Notes: a model not told the origin generated them from the letters alone. Shown: positions 1 through 10,486, numbered from the stretch's first letter. The stretch: 64,000 nt of DNA from Dipteronia dyeriana (GCA_032871835.1 CM065297.1:25119598-25183597), one strand, 5' to 3'. Numbers and translations: made by a program.

Positions 1-761
1 GGAAAATGTTCCACTCGAATTTGAGTGACAATGAAACCGCCTCTAGGAGGCGCAGAGAACCAGCCCCCACGACTGAATGTGATACCATCGGTGCCCAGAT
101 TAGCGGATAAATTCTCAGGGATCTATATTGGCTCATTATCCGTGGGAGGTTCGTTGAGCTTGGAGAGCCGGAAGGTGAACGAGAAGTCTTCCTTAGAAGG
201 ATAGAGGCCATTAAACGAAGGCAGAACTTGAGGAATCTACTGATTGCAAGTGTTGGAAGTCCGTCTGCTAACTCTATAAGGCGGGCTCAATTTTCAGAAG
301 AATTAAGGATGCCGCATATGGAAGTATTCAAGGCCAATACTTACCCGTAAAAACATGTAAGAAGATATCAGAGTGCAATGGCACAGTACGACTATGATGA
401 TGCCCTCATATGCCGAATGTTCCCGTAGACTTTGGGGGACCAATGATCCAGGTGGTTCGAATGATTGACAGCAGGCTTCGTCCGAAACTTTAAGGAATTG
501 GTACAAGTTTTCGCCAAGCAATTTATGGGAAATATCCAGCGAATGAAGTCCATATCAGCTTTGTCAACCTTTAAGCAAAGGAATGCTGAGAAGCTAAAGG
601 ATTACCTAGCTCTAAAGAGCAGGATTCTAATGATGATGCGGTGGTGTCAACATTTGTGTACAGTCTACAACATAGCCATTTAAACTTAGGTTTGAGATAA
701 AAGGGGCTGACGATATATGCAAGCATAGTAGACTACGTGGGAGCGTATGCCATGACAGAGG
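1..761 (+). pseudogene. Ty3/gypsy (Tat-like) gag remnant, truncated by copia A
   Basis: Reading the plus strand across frames gives the usual plant gypsy gag layout. There is a 'FSEEL.MP' lead-in near 295-315, then a Y-x-SAM-x-Q-Y-x-x-x-DALICRMFP block near 375-430, then a TAGFVRNFKELVQVFAKQF block at 465-530 and a KDYLA block near 600. This matches the Retrotrans_gag capsid family, which forms the virus-like particle. Several stops (for example after FP near 428) and frame changes break it, so it is dead. The 5' end of the element lies outside the window. The fragment stops exactly at 761, where the copia LTR begins, and the pol of the same element resumes at 25011. Linking the two halves is inference from their shared Tat-like character and the way the insertion cuts each of them. 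Confidence 0.75.
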
Positions 762-2258
762 TGTTGGGATTATGTTCGATAACAAGAGTATAATAATGTA
801 TTTAAAAATCTTTTCATATTAATAAAGTGATTTCTAGTTTAACAAATCTTATAGCATTTATAGTTTAATTATTATAATTGTCAAAAGTAAATAATCATAA
901 GGTAAAAAGACTATAAGAAAAGTAGAATTGTTCATACATCTAGATATGTATGAGGTAGATACAATTCTTTAGTTAGTATTGAATAATATTCACAACTTAA
1001 GATAAAGGTTGGGCGCCTTTATCTTGTTAAAGTTGTAGGTTCTTTTGCTAGCATTTGAATGAGATCAAATGTGTTATGATGAGTCTAAAATCATCAAAGT
1101 GTGGTGTCTTTGGGAAAAAGAATCTAGTGCACTGGGTGCATTGAATTGGATCACAATTAAATACTTTATCTAGAACCGTCATGGATAAAAGTTTTCACTT
1201 GAAGAAAATCGGAGAGTCTATCTCAATCCTGAGATAAATGATAGACTTATGGTTGCAAGTGTTATCATTTGAGCTATCAATGAGTATGATTATATAGCAT
1301 AGTCTATCCTCGATAGTTTGGTGGTATTCATTTGTTAATCTATAGAGGACTTTATTTATAGATATGGACATCATGACTCCATTTATTTAATGAGAGTAGA
1401 ATATCATCATATGGATGTTTTGAGGTATTTGATATTAAATCTTAAAGTTAAGTTTTCAATAGTGTCTATTGAAACATGGCTTCTGGACAAGTCAAAATAT
1501 CAAAGTTAAAAATGTGTCATATGAGTAAATTTGGTAACTTGGAGACCCATAGGCAGTCTATGAGCTCTTGACGATTACTGATATTCTTCACGAGGATACA
1601 CTTTCTCCAATAAGGTTGTCTAGGGTATGAATGAGAAATATTAACTTATTCTATCTTTATTTAAGAGTTCAGTTTTAGTCCTTTAGGGGAATGAACTAAA
1701 ATTAATAGATCTGATCTAAGTGAATCATTTGTTGATTGTGATTGGGTTGTGTCTGTTGGAGCTTAAATTTAGATAGCCCGTCAAGATCCCCAATCCACAC
1801 GAACTTGCATGGATCATTTGATATATTTTACCGGACCAATTTAGGGGTCCATCTAGAATTGTATATAGGCATGTGGACTTGTTTCTTTTTGTAAGAATGA
1901 GTCTTGTTCACATGTGAACTTTTTATTAAGGTCTAATGGATTTAATAAAATAGAAAAAATAATATAATTGCCCATATATGGTGTTGGGCGGAAAAGGTAT
2001 ATAGTTTAGCTTAATTGTATTATTTTTATTTGATTATTTAATTAAATGGAAATTAATTAATTATTTAATTAAAAATCAAAAAATTTTTTCTAGTAGGAGA
2101 TGGTCTCCTAATATTATACTATTGTTGGTAGTATAATTAATATTAAAGACTATATTTGATAAGTAGATAAATAAAAGGAATTATTTATCTAATCAAATTA
2201 GGAAGTTTTTAATATGCTTACAAATACACTATTGAGTTGGATTAGGAGTTTTGGTGTA

Positions 2259-2430
2259 GGAAATAATTCTTTTTGGAAAAGAATTCTTTTTGGAAAAGAA
2301 TTCTTGGTCACCAAGTAAATCTACCTAAGGGTGGAATTCTTCTTTGAAAAGGATTCTTAACCACTAAGTAAATTCATCTAAGGAAAGGATTATTAACAAC
2401 CAAGTAAATCCTTCTTAGGAAAGGATTTGT
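2259..2430 (+). repeat. Tandem degenerate repeats in U3 of LTR A, upstream of TATA
   Basis: Three to four diverged copies of a unit of about 40-50 bp, built around 'GGAAAAGGATTCTT..ACCAAGTAAATC', run directly into the TATA box region. Each copy joins a GGAAAAGAATTC-like half to a CCAAGTAAATC-like half. Tandem U3 boxes that act as enhancers are known in plant copia elements such as Tnt1. The enhancer role here is inferred from position only. Confidence 0.55.
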
Positions 2431-2435
2431 GATCC

Positions 2436-2443
2436 TATAAATA
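2436..2443 (+). promoter_or_regulatory. Probable TATA box of LTR A
   Basis: TATAAATA follows the tandem repeats and lies about 630 bp before the LTR end, a plausible U3/R position. No other equally good TATA motif with upstream repeats was seen in this LTR. Confidence 0.5.
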
Positions 2444-3076
2444 CCACCTTGATAAATTCGGTCAGCCTTATGTTTCTATGAGTGAAATTTCGGGTAAGCT
2501 AGGTATTTTTCAAGAGAGAATTCGGCATAGCACGATAGAATTTTGAGGGAGAAAAAATTTATTTTTGCTCTAGACAAAATTTGATCAACTCATAGATATA
2601 GGGTGTAGAATTTAGCTAAGGAGAAAAGAGAAAAAGAGAATGTTTTTGTTTTTGATAGTACACTAGTATCCTTTATATCAAAAGGGTTTTATGTACAAAA
2701 ATCAAATAGGGTTCACGCGAATTTCAATCAATTAGATTGATAATTCAAAAGTGACCGGATGTTCTTGGATTTTTCTCTTAGAGGATAATTGTAACTAACA
2801 AAGAAAAAGATTTTGTTTGTTTCCATCCTCATGTATACAATTTAAAGAAATGGAGCCCACACTCCTAGGTGATTCACGTTCGTGATTGGATTGGAAGATT
2901 TTGTGGATTTAATTCGGCGCTTGTTCAATCGTCACGAGAAAAAGGTACGACACTTTTTATATACATCAATTAATCTAGGGTTAAGGTTCTTGTTGTTAAA
3001 AGGGAAAATATTTATTTATACTGAAACCCTTATTCTAATTTTTTCATGCTTCCGATACGCATATTTTCCCTACAAT

Positions 3077-3088
3077 TGGTATCAGAGC
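3077..3088 (+). other. Primer binding site of copia A (initiator tRNA-Met)
   Basis: TGGTATCAGAGC, the standard plant copia site complementary to the 3' end of initiator tRNA-Met, starts two bases after the LTR end. It primes minus-strand DNA synthesis. The B copy carries the diverged form TGGTATTAGAGT on the minus strand (21468-21479). Confidence 0.9.
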
Positions 3089-4485
3089 CTGGTTGTACCC
3101 TTGATTAATTGATGTATATGTACGTGAATTTTTTTCTTTTTATTTTATATATGCATGTTTTAGAAAGAGATGACACTCTAGGTATTCACATATATATTTA
3201 CATTGGAATGTATGGATAAGTATATATATATATATATCCATGTTTTATATGTTGTTTGTTATTGCTCAATTTTGGTCCTTGAATTTCGATGTATTTTGTT
3301 TTGAGATTGTAACAAGAAGGGTGGTCTATCATCGTCATAATTTCCTTCTTGGTAGTTGCTAAGTTTTTTATCTTATTTTGTTGTCGTAATAAAAAAAACT
3401 GCATTATATTGTAATAAAAAAAACTGCTGTATTTTTTTATTTATAATTCTTCTTCAACACATTCAAGTATCAAAGACTCGAAGGTTTGAAGAATTGGGAG
3501 CAACCGGAACAAGTTTGGGACCGTGCGAGCCGTAGCAACAAACTTGCGTGCGAAGAGCACGCGACCACGTTTGTTGTGGCATGGGCTGCACACGGCAGCC
3601 CTATGGAAGCCATGGGCTGTGCATGACAGCCCTTTATGGGGTTGTGGGCTGCGCACGTCCATGGGAGGGAGCCAAGGGTGCGCACGCCCTTGGGAGGCAG
3701 CTGAGGGAGTCCGAATGACGAAGGTCGCGTGAAGGCTTGTTCGCCAAGAAAGGAGTTTTTTTGTATTTCAAGACATGTAATTTACTTGCTTTACTAGGAT
3801 GGACCAACATTGTAGCTATTTATATTTTTGTAAATATTGCAATGTTTGTCATTGTTTGATAACATGTCATATAGAATAGGAGTGCCACTCATATATCTAT
3901 TTTGGTATGAGCAAGCATTGAATGATACAGATTTCTAATTGGCATCTAGATAACTTGGTAAATCATTATATGGAATTCCATCACACACCATAAACAATTG
4001 AGTGGGAGAATGTGTTTTGGAACCCCTACAGCCTCCAAGTTTAGTTGAGCTTTATGTTTCGTGTAATAACCTCCCAAGAGCTATTCATGAATGGAATTTA
4101 GAAAGATACTTCCTTACAAGGATAGACTAGACAATTAGCCCAAACGACATCTACTCTAAAATGAGGGATATTCGTGAGGGATTATATTGAAGGTCGATAA
4201 CTTGGTAACACACTCAATCTGAGTTTATTAATATCCTCCAAAGAGTTATTGTTAATAAAATCACAAGGCTAAAATTGAAAATGTTGGTTGTTATGTTAAC
4301 AATTAGGTGGGACCTAGTCCAATTAGTAAATGTTGCGAACTCCCAAAGAAGGTGTGACATTTATGGGTGTTGGCTCACCGTTGAATTTTATGATTGAATT
4401 ATTTTATTTATAATTCAAGATAAATATCCAAAAGTGCTATATCATGATTATTTACTTATATAATTTTTGTTATTTTAAAGAAATC
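3089..4485 (+). other. Untranslated leader of copia A, with GC-rich island
   Basis: About 1.4 kb separates the primer site from the first gag ATG. It holds a short TA repeat (about 3218-3238), an AT-rich stretch, and a sharply GC-rich island at about 3478-3745 with repeated GGGCTG(C/T)GCA-type words. The same leader, island included, recurs inverted in copia B (20022-21467), where the TA repeat has grown to about 60 bp. Reading frames across the island occur on both strands, match nothing I recognise, and are not called as genes. Confidence 0.6.
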
Positions 4486-5240
4486 ATGACCCTATCCCTA
4501 ATCAACATCCTAAAAGATAATACTTTAACTGATGATAATTATGTCAAGTGGAAAAGGAAAATTGGGTTGTTGTTTCAAGTTGAAAAACCGTAAGTTTGTT
4601 CTGTTTATTCCTAAAACACCTACTCCTATTAATGAATCTACTCAGGAACAAAGAGATGAGTATCAACAGTGGGAGTCTTCAGATGAGATGGCTAAATGTT
4701 ACATTATGGCCACCATCTCTGACGTGTTGCAACAACAACATGAAGGAATGGAGACTGCTACCTATATAATGATGTCTCTAGAGGAGATGTTTACTATGAG
4801 GTCTAGAACGACTAAGAGAGAGGCAGTGACTGCTTTTATGAATGTTAGGATGAAACCTGGACAAGGTGTAAAAGATCACATGATGAAAGTCATAGCACAT
4901 CTCAACATTGCTGAACCGAATAATGTTGAGATATATTGTGAGACCAAAATTGACATGATTGTCAACTCACTATCAGATTCCTATGATCAATTCAAGTTGG
5001 GCTATACCTTGAATAATAAGGAATACACCTTGCAAGGCTTGATGCAAGATGTTTAAAATGCCGAGAAATTCCTTGTGAAATGCAAGGGTCAAGAGATTCA
5101 TATCGTAGGTAAAGTTGCTATTGTTAAGACCCGTAAGAAGGTCAAGAGACAACAGAAGAAAAAGCTACTTGGGTCTTCTTAGAACAAGACCAAGAAAGTA
5201 ACCAAGATCAAAGGGAAATGTTTCCTTTGTGGTGAAAAGG
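4486..5240 (+). pseudogene. Copia A gag (UBN2-type), frameshifted
   Basis: The likely start is the ATG at 4486, which opens with MTLSLINILKDN and a TDDNYVKWKRK motif, the usual start of a plant copia gag. A frameshift near 4560-4590 moves the frame to that of a 174-codon ORF (4532-5056) with the conserved SDEMAKCYIMATISDVLQQQ and HEGMET blocks. A stop at 5054 interrupts the tail. The basic region and a degenerate zinc knuckle follow: CFLCGEKG at about 5220-5240, with the His and final Cys positions lost. Gag builds the particle and binds RNA. The protein would not be functional as it stands. Confidence 0.8.
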
Positions 5241-6240
5241 GTCAAAATAATAGACTGAATAAGAATGAATTCAACTTGCATTTAGGCAATGGAGCATTAG
5301 TGTCTACTAGTGTAGTGGGAGATATTAGAATCAATTTAGATTCTAGTAGGCATTTACATTTAATTAATGTTTATTATGTACCTGAATTCAAGAGGAATTT
5401 AATTTTTGTTTCTTGTTTAAATAAATTTGGTTATTCAGTTACTTTTAATAAAGCTTTTATTATTAGTAAGAACGACAAAATTATTTGTAAAGGTACATTG
5501 GAAAACGGTTTATTCTATTTGCATGGAAATATCTTTCACTTGTTAGACACGGAATCAACGAAACCTAATCATAAAAGAGTATAATTATCAAAAGATGAAA
5601 CCTACCTATGACATTTGCGCATAGGTCATATTAACCTTAATAGGATTAAAAGATTGGTAAGTGACAGAACTCTAAGTGAATTAAAGGTTGATGATCTACC
5701 AACTTGTGAATCTTGTTTGGAAGGTAAAATGACCAAAAGGTCATTCACGACCAAAGGCATAAGAGCCATCGAATGTTTAGGATCAATACAAACTGATGTG
5801 TGTGGTCCTATGAGCATTCAATCTAGAGGTGGATATGAGTACTTTATCACTTTCACGGATGATCACTCAAGATTTGACTATGTGTATCTCATGAGACATA
5901 AGTCAGATATTTTTTGACATGTTCAAACCATTTAAAATTGAAGTAGAAATATTTTTTTAGGTCTGATCGTGGTGGAGAATATCTATCTGGTGAGTTTCAG
6001 CAATATCTTATTGATAATGGGATAATTTCTCAGTTTTCTGCACCAAGTACACCTCAACAAAATGGGGTGGCAGAAAGAAGAAATAGAACCCTTTTGGACA
6101 TGGTTAGGTCTATGTTGAGTTACTTAACGCTTCCTAATTCTTTTTGGGGATATGCTTTACAAACTGTTATGTACATTCTAAACGATGTACCATCTAAGTC
6201 GGTTCCTAAAACATTGTATGAGTTATGGACCGAGTGAAAG
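5241..6240 (+). pseudogene. Copia A protease tail and integrase, broken
   Basis: Right after the degenerate zinc knuckle the sequence jumps to EFNLHLGNGALVS, the middle of copia protease, so the region that should carry the D-S/T-G active site is missing. The GAG-pre-integrase domain follows (a YYVPEFKRNL block, then H-x-H at about 5620 and C-x2-C at about 5705-5715 for the HHCC zinc site). The integrase core comes next, with TDVCGPM (first Asp), SDRGGEY (second Asp, near 5965) and NGVAERRN (Glu, near 6065). Stops at about 5582 and 5612 and a frameshift near 5915-5960 inactivate it. Copia B carries the same protease gap. Confidence 0.8.
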
Positions 6241-7357
6241 CCTAGTTTACAACATTAAAGGATATTTGGATGTCCTGCACACATGTTAAAAGGAATGACA
6301 AAAGATTGAGTCCCGTTCAGAAACATCCATATTTGTAGGGTATCCAAAAGGAACAAAAGGATGTTATTTCTATAGTCCTTCAGATTTTAAAGTATTTGTT
6401 TCGACAAATGCTGAATTTCTGGAAGAGGACTATATGAATAATTTTGTGCTTAAAAGTAGAATTGTCCTGAATGAGCTTTCAGGAGATAAAATTCCACAAG
6501 AGGTTTCACTACCAAGCCCAATTGTAAGTTCCGTACCAACATAAGATCAACAATCTACCATACCTCATCGTACTGGGAAGGTTAATAGACAACCCGAGAG
6601 ATACATCGGTCTAGGAGAATCTGTAGAGAATCTTCCGGATGACGATGATCCCTATACGTACAAGGAAGCAATGAAAGATGTTGATTGTCGCCATTGACAA
6701 AAGGCAATGCAATCTGAAATTGAATCTATGTTCAAAAACAAAGTCTGGTCTTTTGTAGACTTGCTTGAAGGGGTAAAACTCATTGGGTGCAAGTGGGTAT
6801 ACAAGAGGAAAAGAGGAAAGGATGGAAAGGTGGAAACCTTTAAAGCTAGATTGGTAGCTAAAGGTTATACACAGAAGGAAGGTATCGATTATGAAGAAAC
6901 CTTCTCTTCTTTAGCCATGCTTAAATCCATTAGGATACTCTTATCCATTGTGTCATCTCTAGACCTAGAGATTTAGCAAATGGACATCAAGACAGCTTTC
7001 CTTAATGGAGATCTTGACGAAAACATCTATATAATGCAACCAGAAGGATTCATTGAAAAAGGCCAAGAGGAAAGGGTATGTAAGTTGCAGAGATCCATAT
7101 ATGGATTGAAGCAAGCATCCGGATCCTGGAACATAAGGTTCGATCGAGCTGTGAAAAGTTTTGGATTTATTCAAAACCTTAATAAACCTTGTGTATACAA
7201 AAGGATTAAAGGCGACAAGTTAGTTTTCCTAGTTCTTTACGTTGATGATATACTACTAATCGGAAATGATGTACGTGTATTGACATCAGTAAAAGAATGG
7301 TTAGCAAGACAATTTGATAATAAGGGCTTAGGAGAAGCAAGTTATATTATCTGGTAG
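6241..7357 (+). pseudogene. Copia A integrase tail and reverse transcriptase, truncated
   Basis: After a degenerate integrase tail, the RVT_2 domain starts near 6690. The visible blocks are [12 protein letters not shown] (6780), [12 protein letters not shown] (6838), DIKTAFLNGDL (6984), SIYGLKQASGSW (7096) and the catalytic LYVDDILLIGND (7238). A TAG at about 6975 splits the frame. The domain ends abruptly at GEASYII (about 7352), where the sequence switches to the inverted copia B. The rest of RT, RNase H, the polypurine tract and the 3' LTR are missing. Confidence 0.85.
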
Positions 7358-7360
7358 ATT
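7350..7360. other. Inversion junction between copia A and copia B
   Basis: To the left, the plus strand is copia A RT up to the SYII codons. To the right, it is the reverse complement of the copia linker between integrase and RT, equivalent to A position about 6557. A few bases (TGGTAG/CTACCA) could belong to either side, which suggests end joining at microhomology. The junction is seen directly; the mechanism is inferred. Confidence 0.75.
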
Positions 7361-8774
7361 GTTGCTCTTGTGTTGGTGCAGAACTTTCAATTGGGCTAGG
7401 TTGTGAAACATCTTATGGAATTGAATCTCTTGAAAGCTCATTTAAGACAATTCTACTTTTAGGCACAAATTATTCATATAGTCCTCTTCCAGAAATTTAG
7501 CATTTGTCCAAACAAATACTTTAAGATTTAAAGGACTATAAAAATAATATCCTTTTGTTCTTTTTGGACACCCTACAAATATGAATGTTTCTTAACGGGA
7601 CTCCATCTTTTCTGTCATTCCTTTTATGACGTGCACAGGACATCCAAATATTCTTAAGTATTGTAAACAAGGCTTTCACCCGGTCCATAATTCATGTGGT
7701 GCTTTAGGAACCGACTTAGATGGTACATCGTTTAGAATGTACATGACAGTTTGTAAAGCATATCCCCTAAAGGAATTAGGATGCGTTGAATAACTCAACA
7801 TAGACCTAACCATGTCCAAAAGAGTTCTATTTCTCCTTTCTGCCACCTTATTTTGTTTAGGTGTATCTGGTGTAGAAAACTGAGAAATTATCCCATTATC
7901 AATAAGATGTTGCTAAAACTCACTTGATAGATATTCTCCACCACGATCAGACCATAAGATTTTTATACGTTTCTCAAGCTGACTTTTATACGTTTCTTAA
8001 GCTGATTTTCTACTTCAGCTTTAAATGCTTTGAACATGTCAAAAGCATCTGACTTATGTCTCATGAGATACACATAGCCAAATCTTGAGTAAGCATCCGT
8101 GAAATTGATGAAGTACTCATATCCACCTCTAGCTTGAATGCTCATAGGACCACCCACATCAGTGTGTATCAATCCTAAGCATTCGATGGCTCTTATGCCT
8201 TTGGTCGTGAACGACCTTTTGGTCATTTTACCTTCCAAAAAAGATTCACAAGTTGGTAGATCATCAACCTTTAAGTCACTTAGAGGTTCATCACTAACCA
8301 ATATTTTAATCCTATTTAGGTTAATATCACCTAGGGGCAAATGCCATAGGTAGGTTTCATCTTTTGATACTTTTACTCTTTTATAATTAGGTTCCGTTGA
8401 TTCTGTGTCTAACAAGTGAGAGATATTTCTATGCAAATAGAATAAACCGTTTTCCAATGTACCTTTGCAAATAATTTTGTCATTCTTAGATATATAATAA
8501 AAGCGTTATTAAAAGTAACCGAATAACCAAATTTATTTAAACAAGAAACTGAAATTAAATTCTTCTTGAATTGAGGTACATAATAAATGTCTGTTAAATC
8601 TATATGCCTATGAGAATCTAAATTGATTCTAATATCTTCCACTACACTAGCAGACACCAACGCTCTGTTGCCTAAACGCAAGTTGAATTCATTCACATTC
8701 ATTCTATTCCTTTATCCTTTTTCACCACAAAGGAAACACTTTCCTTTGATCTTGGTTACTATCTTGGCCTTCTT
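7361..8774 (-). pseudogene. Copia B protease tail, integrase and linker (inverted copy)
   Basis: This minus-strand region is nearly the same as A 5241-6557. It contains the protease tail (RLGNRALVS, near 8670), the YYVPQFKKNL block, the HHCC region and core motifs THTDVGG-like (first Asp, about 8160), SDRGGEY (about 7940) and NKVAERRNR (about 7855). It is cleaner than A in places (for example the WHLPLGDIN start of the HHCC region is intact) but has frameshifts near 8505 and 7970. The zinc knuckle is broken by a stop, and the protease active site is missing exactly as in A. The upstream part of B is displaced to 19337 by element C. Confidence 0.8.
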
Positions 8775-8779
8775 CTAGG
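8775..8779. repeat. Left target-site duplication of element C
   Basis: CTAGG lies immediately before the TG that opens element C and is repeated at 19337-19341 immediately after its final CA. Confidence 0.9.
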
Positions 8780-8811
8780 TGAAAATACAATTACGGTTAA
8801 ATGCTCAAGGC

Positions 8812-8850
8812 TAACCTAGAGAGGGGGGGGGGGGGGGGATGAATAGGTTA
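8812..8850 (-). other. G-run hairpin in LTR of C (3' copy)
   Basis: TAACCTA (8812-8818) and TAGGTTA (8844-8850) are inverted and flank a loop with a run of about 16 G in plus-strand reading (C in the element's RNA sense). The same arrangement with other stem bases occurs at 16754-16794 (C), 22051-22081 (F), 41012-41047 and 48893-48920 (D). Confidence 0.65.
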
Positions 8851-9256
8851 TGCACCTTTTTCGACTCACTTAGAAACAAACAAAAGTTTGTCCCTCTAGA
8901 TTGCTTGTATCACAATATATATATTAATTAAAGACAATTAATCAATATATAAACACAAATAAAGTGTGATACAAACAAGTAACTATAACACATACACAAT
9001 CTATATTATAAAGAGGAAGTCAACATACATAAAGAGTTCTATCCACAATACAAATATTAGAGAGATAGGGATAGAGAAAAGTTGACACAGGATATAACGT
9101 GATAAACCACCGAAGAGGAAACATCCACGGGCTAGCAGCCACCGGCAAACAAAATCCACTAGTAGATAAGACAAGTACAATCTCTCAAGTGACCTCTTCA
9201 CCTAGAAACTACCCTCCTATCCTACACTAGAAGTTGTCGCCCTATGCTTAATAATT

Positions 9257-9545
9257 CGAGGCTTCACACCTCTTGTCAAGACTTCCTTGCTCACCTTATC
9301 TGGATCTTCACAACCCAAAGCAAGACTTCTTGCTCAACTATCCGAGTCTTCTCGACTCTAGTCAAGACTTCCTTGCTCACCTATCCGAGTTCTCCCAACT
9401 CTAGGCAAGACTTCTTGCTCGATTATCCAAGGCTTCACACCTCTGGCCAAGACTTCCTTTCTCGACAATCCGAGGCTTCACACCTCTTGCTAAGACTTCT
9501 TGCTCAACACCATAGTTCTCACACCTATTGTCAAGACTTCCTTCT
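9257..9545 (-). repeat. Tandem mini-hairpin array in 3' LTR of C (7 units)
   Basis: About seven units of roughly 40 bp. Each has a variable short stem (GAGG..CCTC, GAGTC..GACTC, GAGTT..AACTC) followed by a constant one (GCAAG-ACTT-CTTGC or CAAG-ACTTC-CTTG). The variable arms mostly change together from unit to unit. The array lies between the TATA side and the end of U5, so it is probably in the transcript. Matching arrays are at 17200-17488, 22629-22875, 41317-41560 and 49165-49425. Confidence 0.75.
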
Positions 9546-10479
9546 CACAAGGCATCTAGGTGATCATGAATGTAAAACGCAAACAAGCACGCAACATAGG
9601 ATGCTATGATCAACACATCCTATGGAAAATACTAGACATGAGCATGAATGCACAAATCACATGTAGTCTAGTTAATCATGCATGAGTAGTCAATCTAGAT
9701 TATGTAAGATATGATCAACATTAATCACAAACTAGATTCATGCATATATCTAAACTTGAATCACAAGATATGATCAACAAATCACAAGATCAAGTTTAAA
9801 TCACAAAAACCTAAAACATGCTAAAATCATATGACAATGTCAAATAGATCTAAGCATAAGTTCCATAGCATATTCCTAATCATAGATTTAACAAATCACA
9901 TGAATAGCTCAAAAGAACATAAGCACATGTATTATGTGAGAATTTCGGCCAAGAGAGCCTAATACATGTGAGGAACTATTTTCTCAAAATCAATCAATCA
10001 AAGATCACAAAATAGTCCTAGAATCAAAGCTAGCACAATACAATCCCAAACATATGATAACATGGGCAAAATCAAAACCTAACTAAATATAAATGATTTC
10101 AATTGAAATTCAACCTAGCTTTGAAAGTGTTCAAAACACAAATCAAAACACTCACAATATACAAATATATGTAGAAGAAGAAAACCCAAGGCAATTGACC
10201 AAGTTTTAAAAGAAAACTTAGAGTGAAAATCAATACCTTAGTTGATCTAGGTGCAGTACCGTTTTTGTATGATTAGACACAAAAGAAAACAGCAAAATTA
10301 ACTAACACCTTCAGAGATAAGATGGAGGATAAATAGATGAACACTCTCAACTTAAAATCACTCAAATCAGAGTTCAAATGAAGAAGTTATGGTGTTTGGA
10401 ATGTGAGAAAATTTAGAGAGAAAATTCTGCACACTTGATTTGAATTTCTTCTTAGAAGGAAATGTGAGAGGGAAATATA

Positions 10480-10486
10480 TTATAAA
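10480..10486 (-). promoter_or_regulatory. Probable TATA box, 3' LTR of C
   Basis: TTTATAA on the minus strand, just downstream of the palindrome block. The same motif occurs at 18438-18444 in the partner LTR and as TATATAAA near 23911-23918 in solo LTR F. The D LTRs have only a weaker TTTAAAA at the same place (about 42304 and 50165). Confidence 0.5.

Larger units (their letters stand above)
762..3074 (+). repeat. 5' LTR of copia A (about 2.3 kb)
   Basis: The LTR starts with TGTTGGGATTATG at 762, right where the gypsy gag stops, and ends with CCTACA at 3074, two bases before a tRNA-Met primer binding site. Its inverted partner is the LTR of copia B at 21482-25010; matching stretches include the outer ~310 bp and the inner ~430 bp. 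A TATA box lies at 2436-2443 and short direct repeats lie upstream of it. The central part (about 1075-2610) has no counterpart in copia B. No 3' LTR of A remains, so LTR-LTR divergence cannot be used to date it. Confidence 0.8.

Noticed and set aside
3441..3732. Overlapping ORFs on both strands in the GC-rich island (also 20668-21091)
   Set aside because: GC-rich sequence lacks stops, the reading differs between the A and B copies, and no family is recognised.
9257..9545. CRISPR-like appearance of regularly spaced repeats
   Set aside because: Units are diverged, lie inside plant LTRs and have no unique spacers.
9244..9609. Plus-strand ORFs of 121 codons in both LTRs of C (also 17187-17552) with repeated CQDFLA-like peptides
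   Set aside because: They run antisense through the tandem hairpin array. Repetition keeps the frame open, so the peptide repeat is a by-product.
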